Assembly (NCBI GenBank): GCA_016186425.1
Contig: JACPLR010000013.1
Coordinates: 1-40,397 of the forward strand
Direction: 5' to 3'
Length of the DNA stretch: 40,397 nucleotides
Source: Candidatus Pacearchaeota archaeon
Lineage (GTDB): Archaea; Nanobdellota; Nanobdellia; Pacearchaeales; GW2011-AR1
In this document: positions 24,585 through 32,319 of the stretch, piece by piece
How positions within the stretch are numbered: position 1 is the first letter of the stretch
Layout of the letters: each line of letters begins with the position of its first letter
Notes under the pieces: generated by a model
Seen by the model: only the letters and a program-made list of their open reading frames with translations
What the model was told of the DNA's origin: nothing
Database searches by the model: none
Translations under genes and position numbers: made by a program

Positions 24585-24842
24585 ATGGAAAGACAAAAAT
24601 CATTAGAAGATGAAATAGGGGTTCTTACTTATAAAGAAGCTGGCTATAAAAAAGAGTTTGATCGGGGGTATTGGACAGGATTTTCTCAAGGATCACTTTC
24701 TTTATTGGGTCTTTATGCTCTTGTTCAAGGAGGTATTGAATTAATAAATGATAAATATTATTTAGGAAGCTCTTTGTTATTTTTCGGAGCTTTAACAGGT
24801 TTATCCTTACTTTTGAAACATAGAAAGAGGAGATTGGATTAG
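24585..24842 (+). CDS. Small membrane protein, two TM segments
   Basis: This 85-aa protein has a charged N-terminus (residues 1-28) followed by two hydrophobic segments, roughly 33-50 (SQGSLSLLGLYALVQGG) and 60-77 (LGSSLLFFGALTGLSLLLK), with an Arg/Lys-rich C-terminal tail HRKRRLD. The loop contains an NDKYY turn. I recognise no family. The arrangement is consistent with a small integral membrane protein with both ends inside. The stop overlaps that of the convergent nucleotidyltransferase by 2 nt. A TTTAAAAAG box lies ~31 nt upstream. Confidence 0.55.
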   Translation: MERQKSLEDEIGVLTYKEAGYKKEFDRGYWTGFSQGSLSLLGLYALVQGGIELINDKYYLGSSLLFFGALTGLSLLLKHRKRRLD

Positions 24843-25321
24843 GAATATAATGAAATTATCTTTTCAATAATATTTGTTGTTGAAAACCCATCTTCAATTT
24901 CAAAAATTATATGCTTTCCTCCAAAAGATTCTATAAGATCCTTCTCTTCTTTCACTTTTTCAGGTACAAAGCTTCCACCTTTTACATGCACATTTGGTTT
25001 TAATTGCCCAAGAAGTTCTAAAGGAGTCTCATCATTAAATATAATAATATAATCAACAGATTCTAAAGAGGATAACATTTGCGCTCTTTCTATTTCATGA
25101 ATTATGGGTCTTTTTTCCCCTTTAATCCTTTTAATTGAAGAATCACTATTTAATAAAACAATTAAAATATTTCCTTCTTTTTTAGCTTTTTCAAGAAGAT
25201 TGACATGGGCATAATGCAATATATCAAAACTGCCATTTGTTGTGACAATTCTTTTATTTTCTTTGCGAAATTCATTAAGTAACTCTTTCATTTCCTCTAA
25301 ATTTTTAATTTTATTTGGCAT
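24839..25321 (-). CDS. RfaE2/HldE C-terminal-like nucleotidyltransferase
   Basis: This 160-aa protein has the nucleotidyltransferase signature IVTTNGSFDILHYAHVNLLEKA, with HxxH as HYAH (the usual HxGH Gly is Ala), then LIVLLNSDSSIKRIKGEKRP, SVDYIIIFNDETP and LKPNVHVKGGSFVPEKV. The tail GFSTTNIIEKI matches the ISTTNII tail of the enzyme at 1384. It closely follows the layout of D-glycero-beta-D-manno-heptose-1-phosphate adenylyltransferases (HldE C-terminal half). It may make an NDP-heptose-like donor for the GT9 nearby; this is inference. It overlaps the upstream deoxyribosyltransferase gene by 11 bp, so the pair is cotranscribed. Confidence 0.83.
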   Translation of the reverse strand: MPNKIKNLEEMKELLNEFRKENKRIVTTNGSFDILHYAHVNLLEKAKKEGNILIVLLNSDSSIKRIKGEKRPIIHEIERAQMLSSLESVDYIIIFNDETPLELLGQLKPNVHVKGGSFVPEKVKEEKDLIESFGGKHIIFEIEDGFSTTNIIEKIISLYS

Positions 25322-25730
25322 TTTTTATTTTAAACATTCTTAGTTCTTCATTTAGCTCTTCAAAAGAAGAAACAATTTTCATGCTTCCAAGAAGTATTGC
25401 ACTTAGTTGATCAAGGCAGTTTTCAATAGGCTCGTCTGTTTTTAATCCAATGGCAGGTATTTTATTAGCATAGGCATATCCCAATTCCCAGGCAGTTCCA
25501 GCGCCAACATGCAAGCCATCAAGAAGAGCAATAACTAAATCAACGTTTTTAAATCCATTAATAATGTCTCCTTGGAATATTTTAGAAACATCATTTATTC
25601 CTTTAGCAATTCCAATATCTCTGTGTGGCAGAAATGTATCAAAGCCAAGATCTTTGCACAATTTATCTACTTTTTCTAATTGCTCAAGCTCGTATTTTTC
25701 CCATATTTTGCCAGCGATATATACTTTCAT
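25311..25730 (-). CDS. Nucleoside 2-deoxyribosyltransferase-family protein
   Basis: In this 139-aa protein, MKVYIAGKIWEKYE starts the family's first strand, FLPHRDIGIAKG follows, and KNVDLVIALLDGLHVGAGTAWELGYAYA holds the catalytic Glu (AWELGYA) and the nucleotide-binding DG. Family members transfer deoxyribosyl groups or hydrolyse N-glycosidic bonds of nucleotides (RCL/DNPH1-like). In a sugar cluster it may salvage or remove a nucleotide by-product. It overlaps the RfaE2-like gene downstream, and is divergent from the GT9 gene across a 43-nt gap with one near-palindromic TATA sequence. Confidence 0.85.
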   Translation of the reverse strand: MKVYIAGKIWEKYELEQLEKVDKLCKDLGFDTFLPHRDIGIAKGINDVSKIFQGDIINGFKNVDLVIALLDGLHVGAGTAWELGYAYANKIPAIGLKTDEPIENCLDQLSAILLGSMKIVSSFEELNEELRMFKIKNAK

Positions 25731-25737
25731 GGTAATC

Positions 25738-25748
25738 TTTATATAAGC
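25738..25748. promoter_or_regulatory. Near-palindromic bidirectional TATA box
   Basis: CTTTATATAAG lies in the 43-nt gap between two divergent starts (25730 minus, 25774 plus). It reads as a TATA box in both directions, about 31 nt from the plus ATG and about 13 nt from the minus ATG, so it serves the plus side better. Confidence 0.35.
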
Positions 25749-25773
25749 ATGCTAGTTTTAAACTTTGCTAAAA

Positions 25774-26775
25774 ATGACAATTAAAATATGCATTATTAAA
25801 CTAGGAGCATTAGGAGATGTAGTCAGAACTACCCCATTGCTTCTGGGAATAAAAGAGAAATATCCTGAATCAGAGATAACATGGATCACAAAATCAAATG
25901 CTAAAGAAATTCTCGAGGATAATGAACTAGTGGATAACTTGTTATTTATCCCATGTAAAACAGCTGAAAATTTTGATATTATTTATAACCTAGATATTGA
26001 ACAAGAAGCAACAAAACTTGCTTTAGAAATCAATGCTGAAAAGAAGTATGGATTTTATGATAATGAAGGATTTCCAACAGCTTTTAATGAAGGGGCAGAA
26101 TATTATTTAAATACTGTTTTTGATGATGAAATTAAAAAATCAAATAGAAAAACATATCAGCAGATGATGTTTGATATTATGGAAATCACATACAAGCAAC
26201 AAGAACCATTTATTTCAGTACATAAAAAAAATAAGGAGGAAATGAACGAATTTTTAAGAAAAAATAGCTTGGTTGACAAAAAAATAATTGGGTTTAATAT
26301 AGGTGCTTCTAAAACCTGGCCATCTAAAGCATGGTCAAAACAGAAAATTATTGAATTTATACCAAGAGCTAAAGAAAAAGGTTATGAGGTTCTGCTTCTT
26401 GGTGGAGAAGATGAAGCTCAAGTAATGGATGAGATTTACAATTTTAATATTGGTAAGGAAATTAAAATTTACAAGAGAAATACAGCAAATTCTTTAAAAG
26501 ATTTCTTTGCAACAATATTTTTTTGCCACGTAATAATTTGCGGAGATACCTTAGCATTGCATGTCGCAACTGCCCTAAAAAAACAAGTTATTGCCCTATT
26601 TTTTTGCAATTCTCCTGATGAGATTGAATCTTATGGTCGCGTAAAGAAACTTGTTTCTCCCATACTTTATGACTTTTTCCCAGAAAAATCAGATGAATAC
26701 AGCGAAGTATTAGTTAATAGTATCTCTGTTGAGGAAGTACTGAAAGCATTAGATGAAATAAAGCAACAAGCATAA
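25774..26775 (+). CDS. GT9-family (heptosyltransferase-like) glycosyltransferase
   Basis: This 333-aa GT-B enzyme is of the ADP-heptose:LPS heptosyltransferase type (GT9). KICIIKLGALGDVVRTTPLLL is the hallmark N-terminal block (R/KxGALGDVV), with a central NIGASKTWPSKAWSK (GASxxWPxKxW) donor-binding region. LLLGGEDEA follows, and the C-terminal VIICGDTLALHVATALKKQVIALF matches the GD(T/S)GxxHxAxAxxxP(V)ALF block. GT9 proteins are classical in Gram-negative LPS synthesis, and an archaeal copy here is notable. Its donor could come from the RfaE2-like protein next door. ATG 25774 is chosen over a TTG at 25765. Confidence 0.9.
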   Translation: MTIKICIIKLGALGDVVRTTPLLLGIKEKYPESEITWITKSNAKEILEDNELVDNLLFIPCKTAENFDIIYNLDIEQEATKLALEINAEKKYGFYDNEGFPTAFNEGAEYYLNTVFDDEIKKSNRKTYQQMMFDIMEITYKQQEPFISVHKKNKEEMNEFLRKNSLVDKKIIGFNIGASKTWPSKAWSKQKIIEFIPRAKEKGYEVLLLGGEDEAQVMDEIYNFNIGKEIKIYKRNTANSLKDFFATIFFCHVIICGDTLALHVATALKKQVIALFFCNSPDEIESYGRVKKLVSPILYDFFPEKSDEYSEVLVNSISVEEVLKALDEIKQQA

Positions 26776-26843
26776 AAACCCATAATATAGAAAAGAAAAA
26801 GGAGAAAGTAAGAGAGTGGTTTAGAGAAAGGAGCAATCTGTAT

Positions 26844-28343
26844 TTGCTTGTCATACTTGCCTTTGCCTTTTTAATTAGGGGATATTACTTTTTTTTGACA
26901 AAATCTCAAGCCCACTGGTGGGATACTCTTGCTTATGGTGCCATTGCAAAAGAATCAGTCTATCATTTATGGACTGGCACGCATTTTATTGTAAGTGAAT
27001 CAATAATTAGAGCTCCGCTTTTGCCATTTGTGTGGTCTTTGTTTATGAGACTAAATTTATCAGAGGTATGGGTTTTAATATTCTTGGAATATCTGCCATC
27101 ATTAGCTTCAGTATACTTAGTTTATCTTATTGGAAAAGAGATGTATAACGAAAAAATAGGACTGATATCAGCATTTGTTATGAGTGTTTTGTGGATAAAT
27201 ATTTTTTATACAGCGAGAATTATGACAGATATCCCATCAAGTTTCCTGGTTTTGCTTAGTATTTATTGTTTCTTTAAATCATATGAAAATTTTAATTTAA
27301 AATATTTCTCAATATCAATATTCTCCATATCTTTAGCTATTCTTATGAGAAATTCTTCATTTCTCATAGGGGCAACATACATAGTTTTTCTTGTATTAAT
27401 TAAGAAACATAAATTATTTAAAGAAAAAAATTTTTGGATTGGCGGGATAATTGGGGCTATACCTCTTATTTTCTTCTTTTTAAGCAATTTTTTAACAAAA
27501 GGAGATTTTTTTCCAGCCCTAGGATCGTACGCTTCTAGTGCAGCCGCTAAGTCGTCTTACGCTTATTATATAATTGATCAGTTTTTCCCACATTTATTTC
27601 CAAGCTTATTTAAAAGCAATTATTCAACAATATTGAACATATTAAAAGGAAATCCATTTTCAATATTTGGGAATATTCTATTAACATTATTTGCCATTGG
27701 CTTAATAATTGCTATTTTAGAATTATTTTTAAGCAAAGGGTATATTTTCAAGTTGAAGAGGACAAAATCCCACATTTTTTCTTTATTGCTTTTAATATTA
27801 TCCCTTGCATTTTTTATATTTTATATAAAAGCTGCTGAAGATAGATATTTGCTTATCATAATTACCTCATTATTGTTTTTTAGTGCAATAGGATTAACAT
27901 ATATTTATGATAAGATTAAAAAATACAATAAAAATATTGCAGTAGTTTTTCTAGTAATAGTGCTGGCTTTATCCGCTTATTCGCAGTATTCTTACGGACA
28001 TCCGATAATTGAATCAAAAATACCTTCCTATTATAATTTAAAACAAGCATTTGTCTGGGTAAATGAAAACACTCCAGAAAATGCTGTTGTTCTGGGAGAC
28101 GGAATAGATCCGTATGTCATTTATTATGGCAATAGAAAATTTGAACACTGGAATTTCACAGATATAGAATCTACATTAAAAAATTCAGATTATATAGTTG
28201 TGGCTGCTTGGGAACACCAAGGGCAGCAATCCATGGAATTTATTAATGGCAATCTTTCAAATAGATTGTCACTTGAACAGGTATTTTTCTTTGACCAGCA
28301 ACAAAAACAGGTTTCGGCAATGGTATATAAAATTAAAAAATAA
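26844..28343 (+). CDS. PMT/ArnT-like multi-span glycosyltransferase (GT-C), start uncertain
   Basis: This ~500-aa GT-C enzyme has about 11-12 hydrophobic segments. Lipid-linked sugar transferases of this type carry an acidic first loop, here HWWDTLAYGAIAK, then IIRAPLLPFVWSL and ARIMTDIPSSFLVLL, and end in a soluble outer domain (AFVWVNENTPENAVVLGDG), as in PMT_2/ArnT. It uses a polyprenyl-linked donor and works on the outer face. The TTG at 26844 lies right at the first membrane helix. The same frame is open upstream back to 26757 and encodes a plausible basic leader (KEKVREWFRERSN) but has no ATG, GTG or TTG. The true start is therefore unresolved. Confidence 0.75.
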   Translation: MLVILAFAFLIRGYYFFLTKSQAHWWDTLAYGAIAKESVYHLWTGTHFIVSESIIRAPLLPFVWSLFMRLNLSEVWVLIFLEYLPSLASVYLVYLIGKEMYNEKIGLISAFVMSVLWINIFYTARIMTDIPSSFLVLLSIYCFFKSYENFNLKYFSISIFSISLAILMRNSSFLIGATYIVFLVLIKKHKLFKEKNFWIGGIIGAIPLIFFFLSNFLTKGDFFPALGSYASSAAAKSSYAYYIIDQFFPHLFPSLFKSNYSTILNILKGNPFSIFGNILLTLFAIGLIIAILELFLSKGYIFKLKRTKSHIFSLLLLILSLAFFIFYIKAAEDRYLLIIITSLLFFSAIGLTYIYDKIKKYNKNIAVVFLVIVLALSAYSQYSYGHPIIESKIPSYYNLKQAFVWVNENTPENAVVLGDGIDPYVIYYGNRKFEHWNFTDIESTLKNSDYIVVAAWEHQGQQSMEFINGNLSNRLSLEQVFFFDQQQKQVSAMVYKIKK

Positions 28344-28399
28344 TTATTTATGTAATCTATATGCTAATTGAGATTAGTAACTTAAGATGTATAAATAAG

Positions 28400-28462
28400 G
28401 TAAGATTATTGTATTACTTTCAATATTTTTGAATTCATATAACACTAAATTTTTGTATATAA
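28400..28462 (+). repeat. Dispersed 3'-end repeat, partial copy J
   Basis: A short copy just before copy F. It keeps ATTGTATTAC, TTCAATATTTTTGAA (TTCAA/TTGAA stem) and the CACTAAATTT that begins the second hairpin, then breaks off. This gives two copies in tandem. Confidence 0.5.
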
Positions 28463-28645
28463 ACTATAATGGCTTAGAGAAAATTACTAGTTCTAGCTGA
28501 TAAATCAGGGAAAAGTATTGCAGTATTTTCAAAATTTTGAATCATTACAATGCTAAATTTCCCATTTAGGAGAAATTTAAAATGGTTTATAGCTGTTTAA
28601 ATTAAACTCATTAACATTAATGAAGTGATTTTAACTTCATCTTGA
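28460..28645 (+). repeat. Dispersed 3'-end repeat, copy F (reference copy)
   Basis: The most complete copy. Order: TAGTTCTAGCTGATAAATC, GGGAAAAGTATTGCAGTATT, inner palindrome TTCAAAATTTTGAA, closing ATCATTACAATGC, second stem at 28554-28579 (AAATTTCCC, 6-nt loop, GAGAAATTT, one mismatch), then TTTATAGCTGTTTAAATTA and CATTAATGAAGTGATTTTAA. The first part is shared almost base for base with the inverted copy D at 16.2 kb and with copy G at 35.6 kb. Confidence 0.85.
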
Positions 28646-28696
28646 GAAAAATTTACTATGATTTATTATTTGTTTAAATTATTTTTGGATTAATGT

Positions 28697-29350
28697 TTAA
28701 TAGGGTAACTCACTTTTTCTCGCTAGTATTATTATTTCATTCCCATTTTGGTGATGCTTGCTATATTCTTTATCTCTTAGGTTATTAAATACCTTCAAAT
28801 TAATTATCCTTCCAGTTAAATATTTTATTAATAAATGTGTATAGAGATCCATTAATTCCCATAATTTCCCTCCAGAAAATAATTTTTCAATTTTAAACTC
28901 ATTACTTTTAAGAATATTTGATATCATTGAAATTGAATAATGCCTCTCATGCTGAGCATATCTTATAGGATTAAGAAAACTTAGCCAAGTATCATTTGGA
29001 ACAGAGATAACTAGTCTCCCATTTTTCTTTAATATTCTATATATCTCATTTAGAACCCCTTTATGATCTTTAATATGCTCCAAAACATCTAAAATAATAA
29101 CCTGATCGAATTCATTATTTTTAAAAGGGATATTTCTAGCATCAAAGATAACTTTATTTTTGGCGGTATTTTTATAACCAATATTTTTCTTATCAATATC
29201 AGAAGAAACTAGCCCATTATATCCTCTTAATAAACTATTTTCAATCCAAAGGATTTCTCCAGCGCCTATATTAAGCGTTTTCAATTTTGGGTTTTTATCG
29301 ATAAATTCAGCACATATCCTTTCTCTCCCAAAGTATAATTTATCTGACAT
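28697..29350 (-). CDS. SAM-dependent methyltransferase (Methyltransf_11)
   Basis: This 217-aa protein has LKTLNIGAGEILWIE (motif I, NIGAGE), VSSDIDKKNIG, VIFDARNIPFKNNEFDQVIILDVLEHIKDHKG (motifs II and III, DVLEH) and KKNGRLVISVPND. The C-terminal half carries HERHYSISMISNIL, typical of the glycan-locus methyltransferases. It is probably a sugar or lipid-linked-glycan O-methyltransferase, which is inference. It lies 10 nt after the GT2 gene upstream and is the last gene of a minus-strand run starting at ~34.6 kb; it ends before repeat copy F. Confidence 0.83.
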   Translation of the reverse strand: MSDKLYFGRERICAEFIDKNPKLKTLNIGAGEILWIENSLLRGYNGLVSSDIDKKNIGYKNTAKNKVIFDARNIPFKNNEFDQVIILDVLEHIKDHKGVLNEIYRILKKNGRLVISVPNDTWLSFLNPIRYAQHERHYSISMISNILKSNEFKIEKLFSGGKLWELMDLYTHLLIKYLTGRIINLKVFNNLRDKEYSKHHQNGNEIIILARKSELPY

Positions 29351-29360
29351 TTTGCATTTT

Positions 29361-30326
29361 TTATAATTTAGATGAAATGACCCCGTAGATTATTGAATAT
29401 GTAGACACTAAATTCAACAAAGGTTCGTTTAGAAAGCAGAAATCTTTGTTTTTAATACTTTTATATATTCCATTTATCACAGGAAATATTAAAATATGGG
29501 TATATATAAGCCATAAACCTATTTTTGGCCAGTCTTTTTTCCAGTTAATCCATCTGAACTTTCTTTCATTGATATTTGGATAATATGTTCTTCTTAAATT
29601 TCTTATCCTTTTTCTCCATAATTCTTTTAATGATCTTAAAATAAGGTGTTCAACTCCAGTGTCTGGCACAAATGCAAAATGCCTGTAACCCATTTCTATC
29701 AATACTGCGGGAATTTCATTATCAATTAACTGTTTTTTATTTTTTATATAATCTGAAATAAGATATTTTCTATAAATCATAAGTCCTTGGGGAGGGATAT
29801 GATTAATATCACAGTAACATAACAAATACCCTTCCTTTTTTTCTTTAACTATATTGTTAATGCCGATTGTAAAAAACCTAAATATTGGATCTCTTTGAAA
29901 CTCATCATATGAAAGTGTCCTGGTTAATGGCGGATGAGATTTATTAACTGTAAACTTCACAAAATTTCCTGCTATTTTTTTATTATCTTCAAATGGAAAT
30001 AACATTTTTTTAATAAATCTTTTATCATTGAGTCTCATGTCAGCATCGAGATACATAAAAAACTCTCCATTAGAATTATCAAACCCAATTTTCTTGCTCA
30101 CTTCAGCATCCTTTATTTTATTCATCAGTACTTTTACATTTATGAATTTAGAGAAGTCTTTAGCAATTTTTATAGTATTATCACTCGAGTAATTGTCAAT
30201 TATAATAACCTCTATAAGTTTTTTTGGATAATCTTGTATCGATATTGATTCTAGACATTTTCCAATATCTTTTTCTTCATTGTAAGTTGGTATGGCAATG
30301 CTTAACAAGCCCTTTTTTATTTTCAT
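29361..30326 (-). CDS. GT2-family glycosyltransferase
   Basis: In this 321-aa GT-A enzyme, LSIAIPTYNEEKDIGKCLESI, EVIIIDNYSSDNTIKIA, VSKKIGFDNSNGEFFMYLDAD (DAD metal site), DINHIPPQGLMIYRKYL and IDNEIPAVLIEMGY (acidic catalytic region) appear in order. An unusual SHPPLTRTLSYDEFQRDP loop may contact the acceptor. The C-terminal half has a basic WRKRIRNLRRTYY patch and hydrophobic segments around 270-320 (IGLWLIYTHILIFPVING), giving membrane attachment. It overlaps the upstream GT2 by 4 bp (30323-30326), indicating translational coupling. Confidence 0.86.
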   Translation of the reverse strand: MKIKKGLLSIAIPTYNEEKDIGKCLESISIQDYPKKLIEVIIIDNYSSDNTIKIAKDFSKFINVKVLMNKIKDAEVSKKIGFDNSNGEFFMYLDADMRLNDKRFIKKMLFPFEDNKKIAGNFVKFTVNKSHPPLTRTLSYDEFQRDPIFRFFTIGINNIVKEKKEGYLLCYCDINHIPPQGLMIYRKYLISDYIKNKKQLIDNEIPAVLIEMGYRHFAFVPDTGVEHLILRSLKELWRKRIRNLRRTYYPNINERKFRWINWKKDWPKIGLWLIYTHILIFPVINGIYKSIKNKDFCFLNEPLLNLVSTYSIIYGVISSKL

Positions 30327-31366
30327 TTAAAGTTTATTTCATTAAATTTTCTTTTTCCTTTTATAAAATAATCTAGCGCAATGCTTTCTTTAGCCATTAA
30401 TTTGCTCATTTCTTCATCATGAACTTTTCTTTCTAATTGTATCTTATTTCTTTTTTTGTTAGTTTTCATAATATAAATGAAAGGAAGATTAATGCAAGTT
30501 TTAAGTAAAGAGATGGTTTTTACAGGAAAAAATCTTATTGAGGAGATAATCTCAAGAATAATCCTTAATGGAAGTATTTTAATCAGGCTTAAAGCAGAAT
30601 AATTTTTTAAAAGTAGCAATATATGATTTCTTATTATAAGGTATTCTTTTTTGAAATTTATTTTTTCTTTTCTTACACTATAGCTCCCTACATGGTAGAT
30701 TTCTGATGTTGGGCAGTACCATATTTCCTTTCCGTAAATATTGGCCCTCCAGCAGAAGTCCAGTTCTTCTGCATACATGAAAAAATCTTCATCAAATCCC
30801 CCTGTTTTTATAAAGAAGTCTCTATTGACAAAAAAACAAACCCCACATGCCCAAAATATTCTTTTTTCATCATTATACTGCCCTATATCTCTTTCTACAC
30901 TGTCAAAAATTCTGCCCCGGCAGAATGGATAGCCATATTTATCTATAAATCCCCCGGCAGCTCCGGCATATTCAAACATTTCTTTTTGGCAATAAGATTT
31001 TATTTTTGGCTGGCAAACCACGCAATTTTTATGTTTTTTAATTGTCTCTAGCATTTCATTGAGCCAATCTTTTTTGACTTCTGTATCATTGTTCAAAAAA
31101 ACAATATAATCAGCATTTGATTTACTTGCAAGAAAATTACATGCCTCTGCAAAACCAATTGTTTTTTCCGTCCTATATATTTCTATATCTGGAAATTTTT
31201 CTTTTATTATTTCTTCGCTTTTATCACTTGAATTATTTAGGAGGATTCTTACTTTTATTTCACTATTTTTTTTATTTATGCTTCTAGTATTTTTATAAAT
31301 TGAGTTTAAACAATTATAAATAACTTTTTCTCCATTTAAATGAATTATCAAGATATCTATCGTCAT
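30323..31366 (-). CDS. GT2-family glycosyltransferase (rhamnosyltransferase-like)
   Basis: In this 347-aa protein, ILIIHLNGEKVIYNCLNSI, VRILLNNSSDKSEEII, KTIGFAEACNFLA, YIVFLNNDTEVKKDW (NND metal site), FWACGVCFFVNRDFF and FDEDFFMYAEELDFCWRANI (catalytic EELD motif) are the classical marks of rhamnosyltransferase-type GT2 proteins with the GFDExFFxYxEExDxCxR block. Hydrophobic stretches near 245-300 suggest monotopic membrane association. It is coupled to the GT2 at 29361. Upstream (31367-31492) lies a gap with a TATATAA element at ~31413-31423, giving a leader of about 25 nt. Confidence 0.88.
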   Translation of the reverse strand: MTIDILIIHLNGEKVIYNCLNSIYKNTRSINKKNSEIKVRILLNNSSDKSEEIIKEKFPDIEIYRTEKTIGFAEACNFLASKSNADYIVFLNNDTEVKKDWLNEMLETIKKHKNCVVCQPKIKSYCQKEMFEYAGAAGGFIDKYGYPFCRGRIFDSVERDIGQYNDEKRIFWACGVCFFVNRDFFIKTGGFDEDFFMYAEELDFCWRANIYGKEIWYCPTSEIYHVGSYSVRKEKINFKKEYLIIRNHILLLLKNYSALSLIKILPLRIILEIISSIRFFPVKTISLLKTCINLPFIYIMKTNKKRNKIQLERKVHDEEMSKLMAKESIALDYFIKGKRKFNEINFK

Positions 31367-31430
31367 TTTATCTTATTGATTTATTTTTTTTGTTTTGTAA
31401 TTTTTTCAAAAATTATTTATATAATTTTGG

Positions 31431-31476
31431 AAACCTTTAAAACCGATAGGTTTTTTGCTTGCCTTTTTAAAGGTTT
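31431..31476. terminator. Nested inverted repeat between GT2 genes
   Basis: AAACCTTTAAAA at 31431-31442 pairs exactly with TTTTAAAGGTTT at 31465-31476, and a smaller AAAACC-GATA-GGTTTT hairpin lies inside it. The stretch is downstream of the GT2 at 31493-32251 and upstream of the next gene, so termination is the simplest role. Confidence 0.4.
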
Positions 31477-31492
31477 ATTCTTAAAAGGTTCA

Positions 31493-32251
31493 TTAGTGAT
31501 GAAATTTAATTTTTTCAGGCATTTTATCATAAAACCTGACAATAAAGTTAAATAGGGAATGGACAAGCCTAAGTCTTATAACTGCTGCAGCCATTTGTAG
31601 AGGAACTTTTGAAGATACTTTTGATCCCTCTTTATCATACCATAGGGTTGGATGCTCTTTTATTTGGAATCCCTTTTTCCTGCATAGATAAAGAAGATTG
31701 ACATCAAAGGCCCATTTTATACTTTTAACCTTACTCGCAACTTCTTCTATTACATGTTTTCTGAATACTTTAGCCCCACATTGAGTATCTCTGTAAGGAA
31801 AGAAAAAAAGGCTTCTTACAAGGTAGTTAAACCCGATGCTTCTTATGTATTTGCCAAAAGTCCTTTTAGTTTTGGAATTTTCTAGCCACCTGCTGGCAAT
31901 TAATCCGTCATAATTTCTTATATTTTTATAAAGATCATAAAAAGCTACTTGAGGAGTTGACATGTCAGCATCAACAAATCCTATAAAATCTCCATTCGCT
32001 ACTTTAAAACCCTCTAAAACAGCATAACCCTTGCCACCATCTTTTAAATCAAGGTATTTTATCTCTTTAAATCTTCTAGAATACTTCTTTAATATGCTAA
32101 TAGTGTTGTCTCTCGAGGCATTATTTACTACAATAATCTCGTATTCTACTTTTTCTTGCTTCTTTTTTTCAGAGAAGAAATTAGCATAAGCTTCTAAAGT
32201 TGGGCCAATTCTTTTTTCCTCATTATGCGCAGGGATTATTATGCTTAGCAT
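31493..32251 (-). CDS. Dolichyl-phosphate beta-glucosyltransferase-like GT2 (ALG5/AglD type)
   Basis: This GT2 enzyme has 252 aa from the chosen start. It probably transfers a sugar to a polyprenyl or dolichyl phosphate. The marks are LSIIIPAHNEEKRIGPTLEAY, YEIIVVNNASRDNT, GGKGYAVLEGF, FIGFVDADMSTP (DAD plus the STP of the ALG5 group), RDTQCGAKVFRKH (the highly characteristic D-T-Q-C-G-x-K block) and IKWAFDVNLLYLC. The ALG5-like RDTQCG block makes this the best-supported donor-lipid maker in the window. A frame start at 32272 lies too close to the TATA-like CTATATAAAAG (centre 32286), so I prefer the ATG at 32251. A basic hydrophobic C-terminus may touch the membrane. Confidence 0.85.
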   Translation of the reverse strand: MLSIIIPAHNEEKRIGPTLEAYANFFSEKKKQEKVEYEIIVVNNASRDNTISILKKYSRRFKEIKYLDLKDGGKGYAVLEGFKVANGDFIGFVDADMSTPQVAFYDLYKNIRNYDGLIASRWLENSKTKRTFGKYIRSIGFNYLVRSLFFFPYRDTQCGAKVFRKHVIEEVASKVKSIKWAFDVNLLYLCRKKGFQIKEHPTLWYDKEGSKVSSKVPLQMAAAVIRLRLVHSLFNFIVRFYDKMPEKIKFHH

Positions 32252-32319
32252 ATTTAGACTCAGAAATACCATTTTAAAGGCTTTTATATAGTATATTTAT
32301 TATGTCCAAAGCACATAAA

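Larger units (their letters stand above)
28344..28696. other. Convergent gap with tandem dispersed repeats
   Basis: About 353 bp between the convergent stops of the GT-C and a methyltransferase gene. I see no ORF. It holds the partial repeat copy J followed directly by the best copy F, and a small inverted repeat TGAAGT / ACTTCA at 28620-28638 after it. Confidence 0.6.

Noticed and set aside
24585-24842. A toxin-antitoxin or small toxin gene
   Set aside because: The two TM segments alone do not show it, and there is no partner gene on the same strand within reach.
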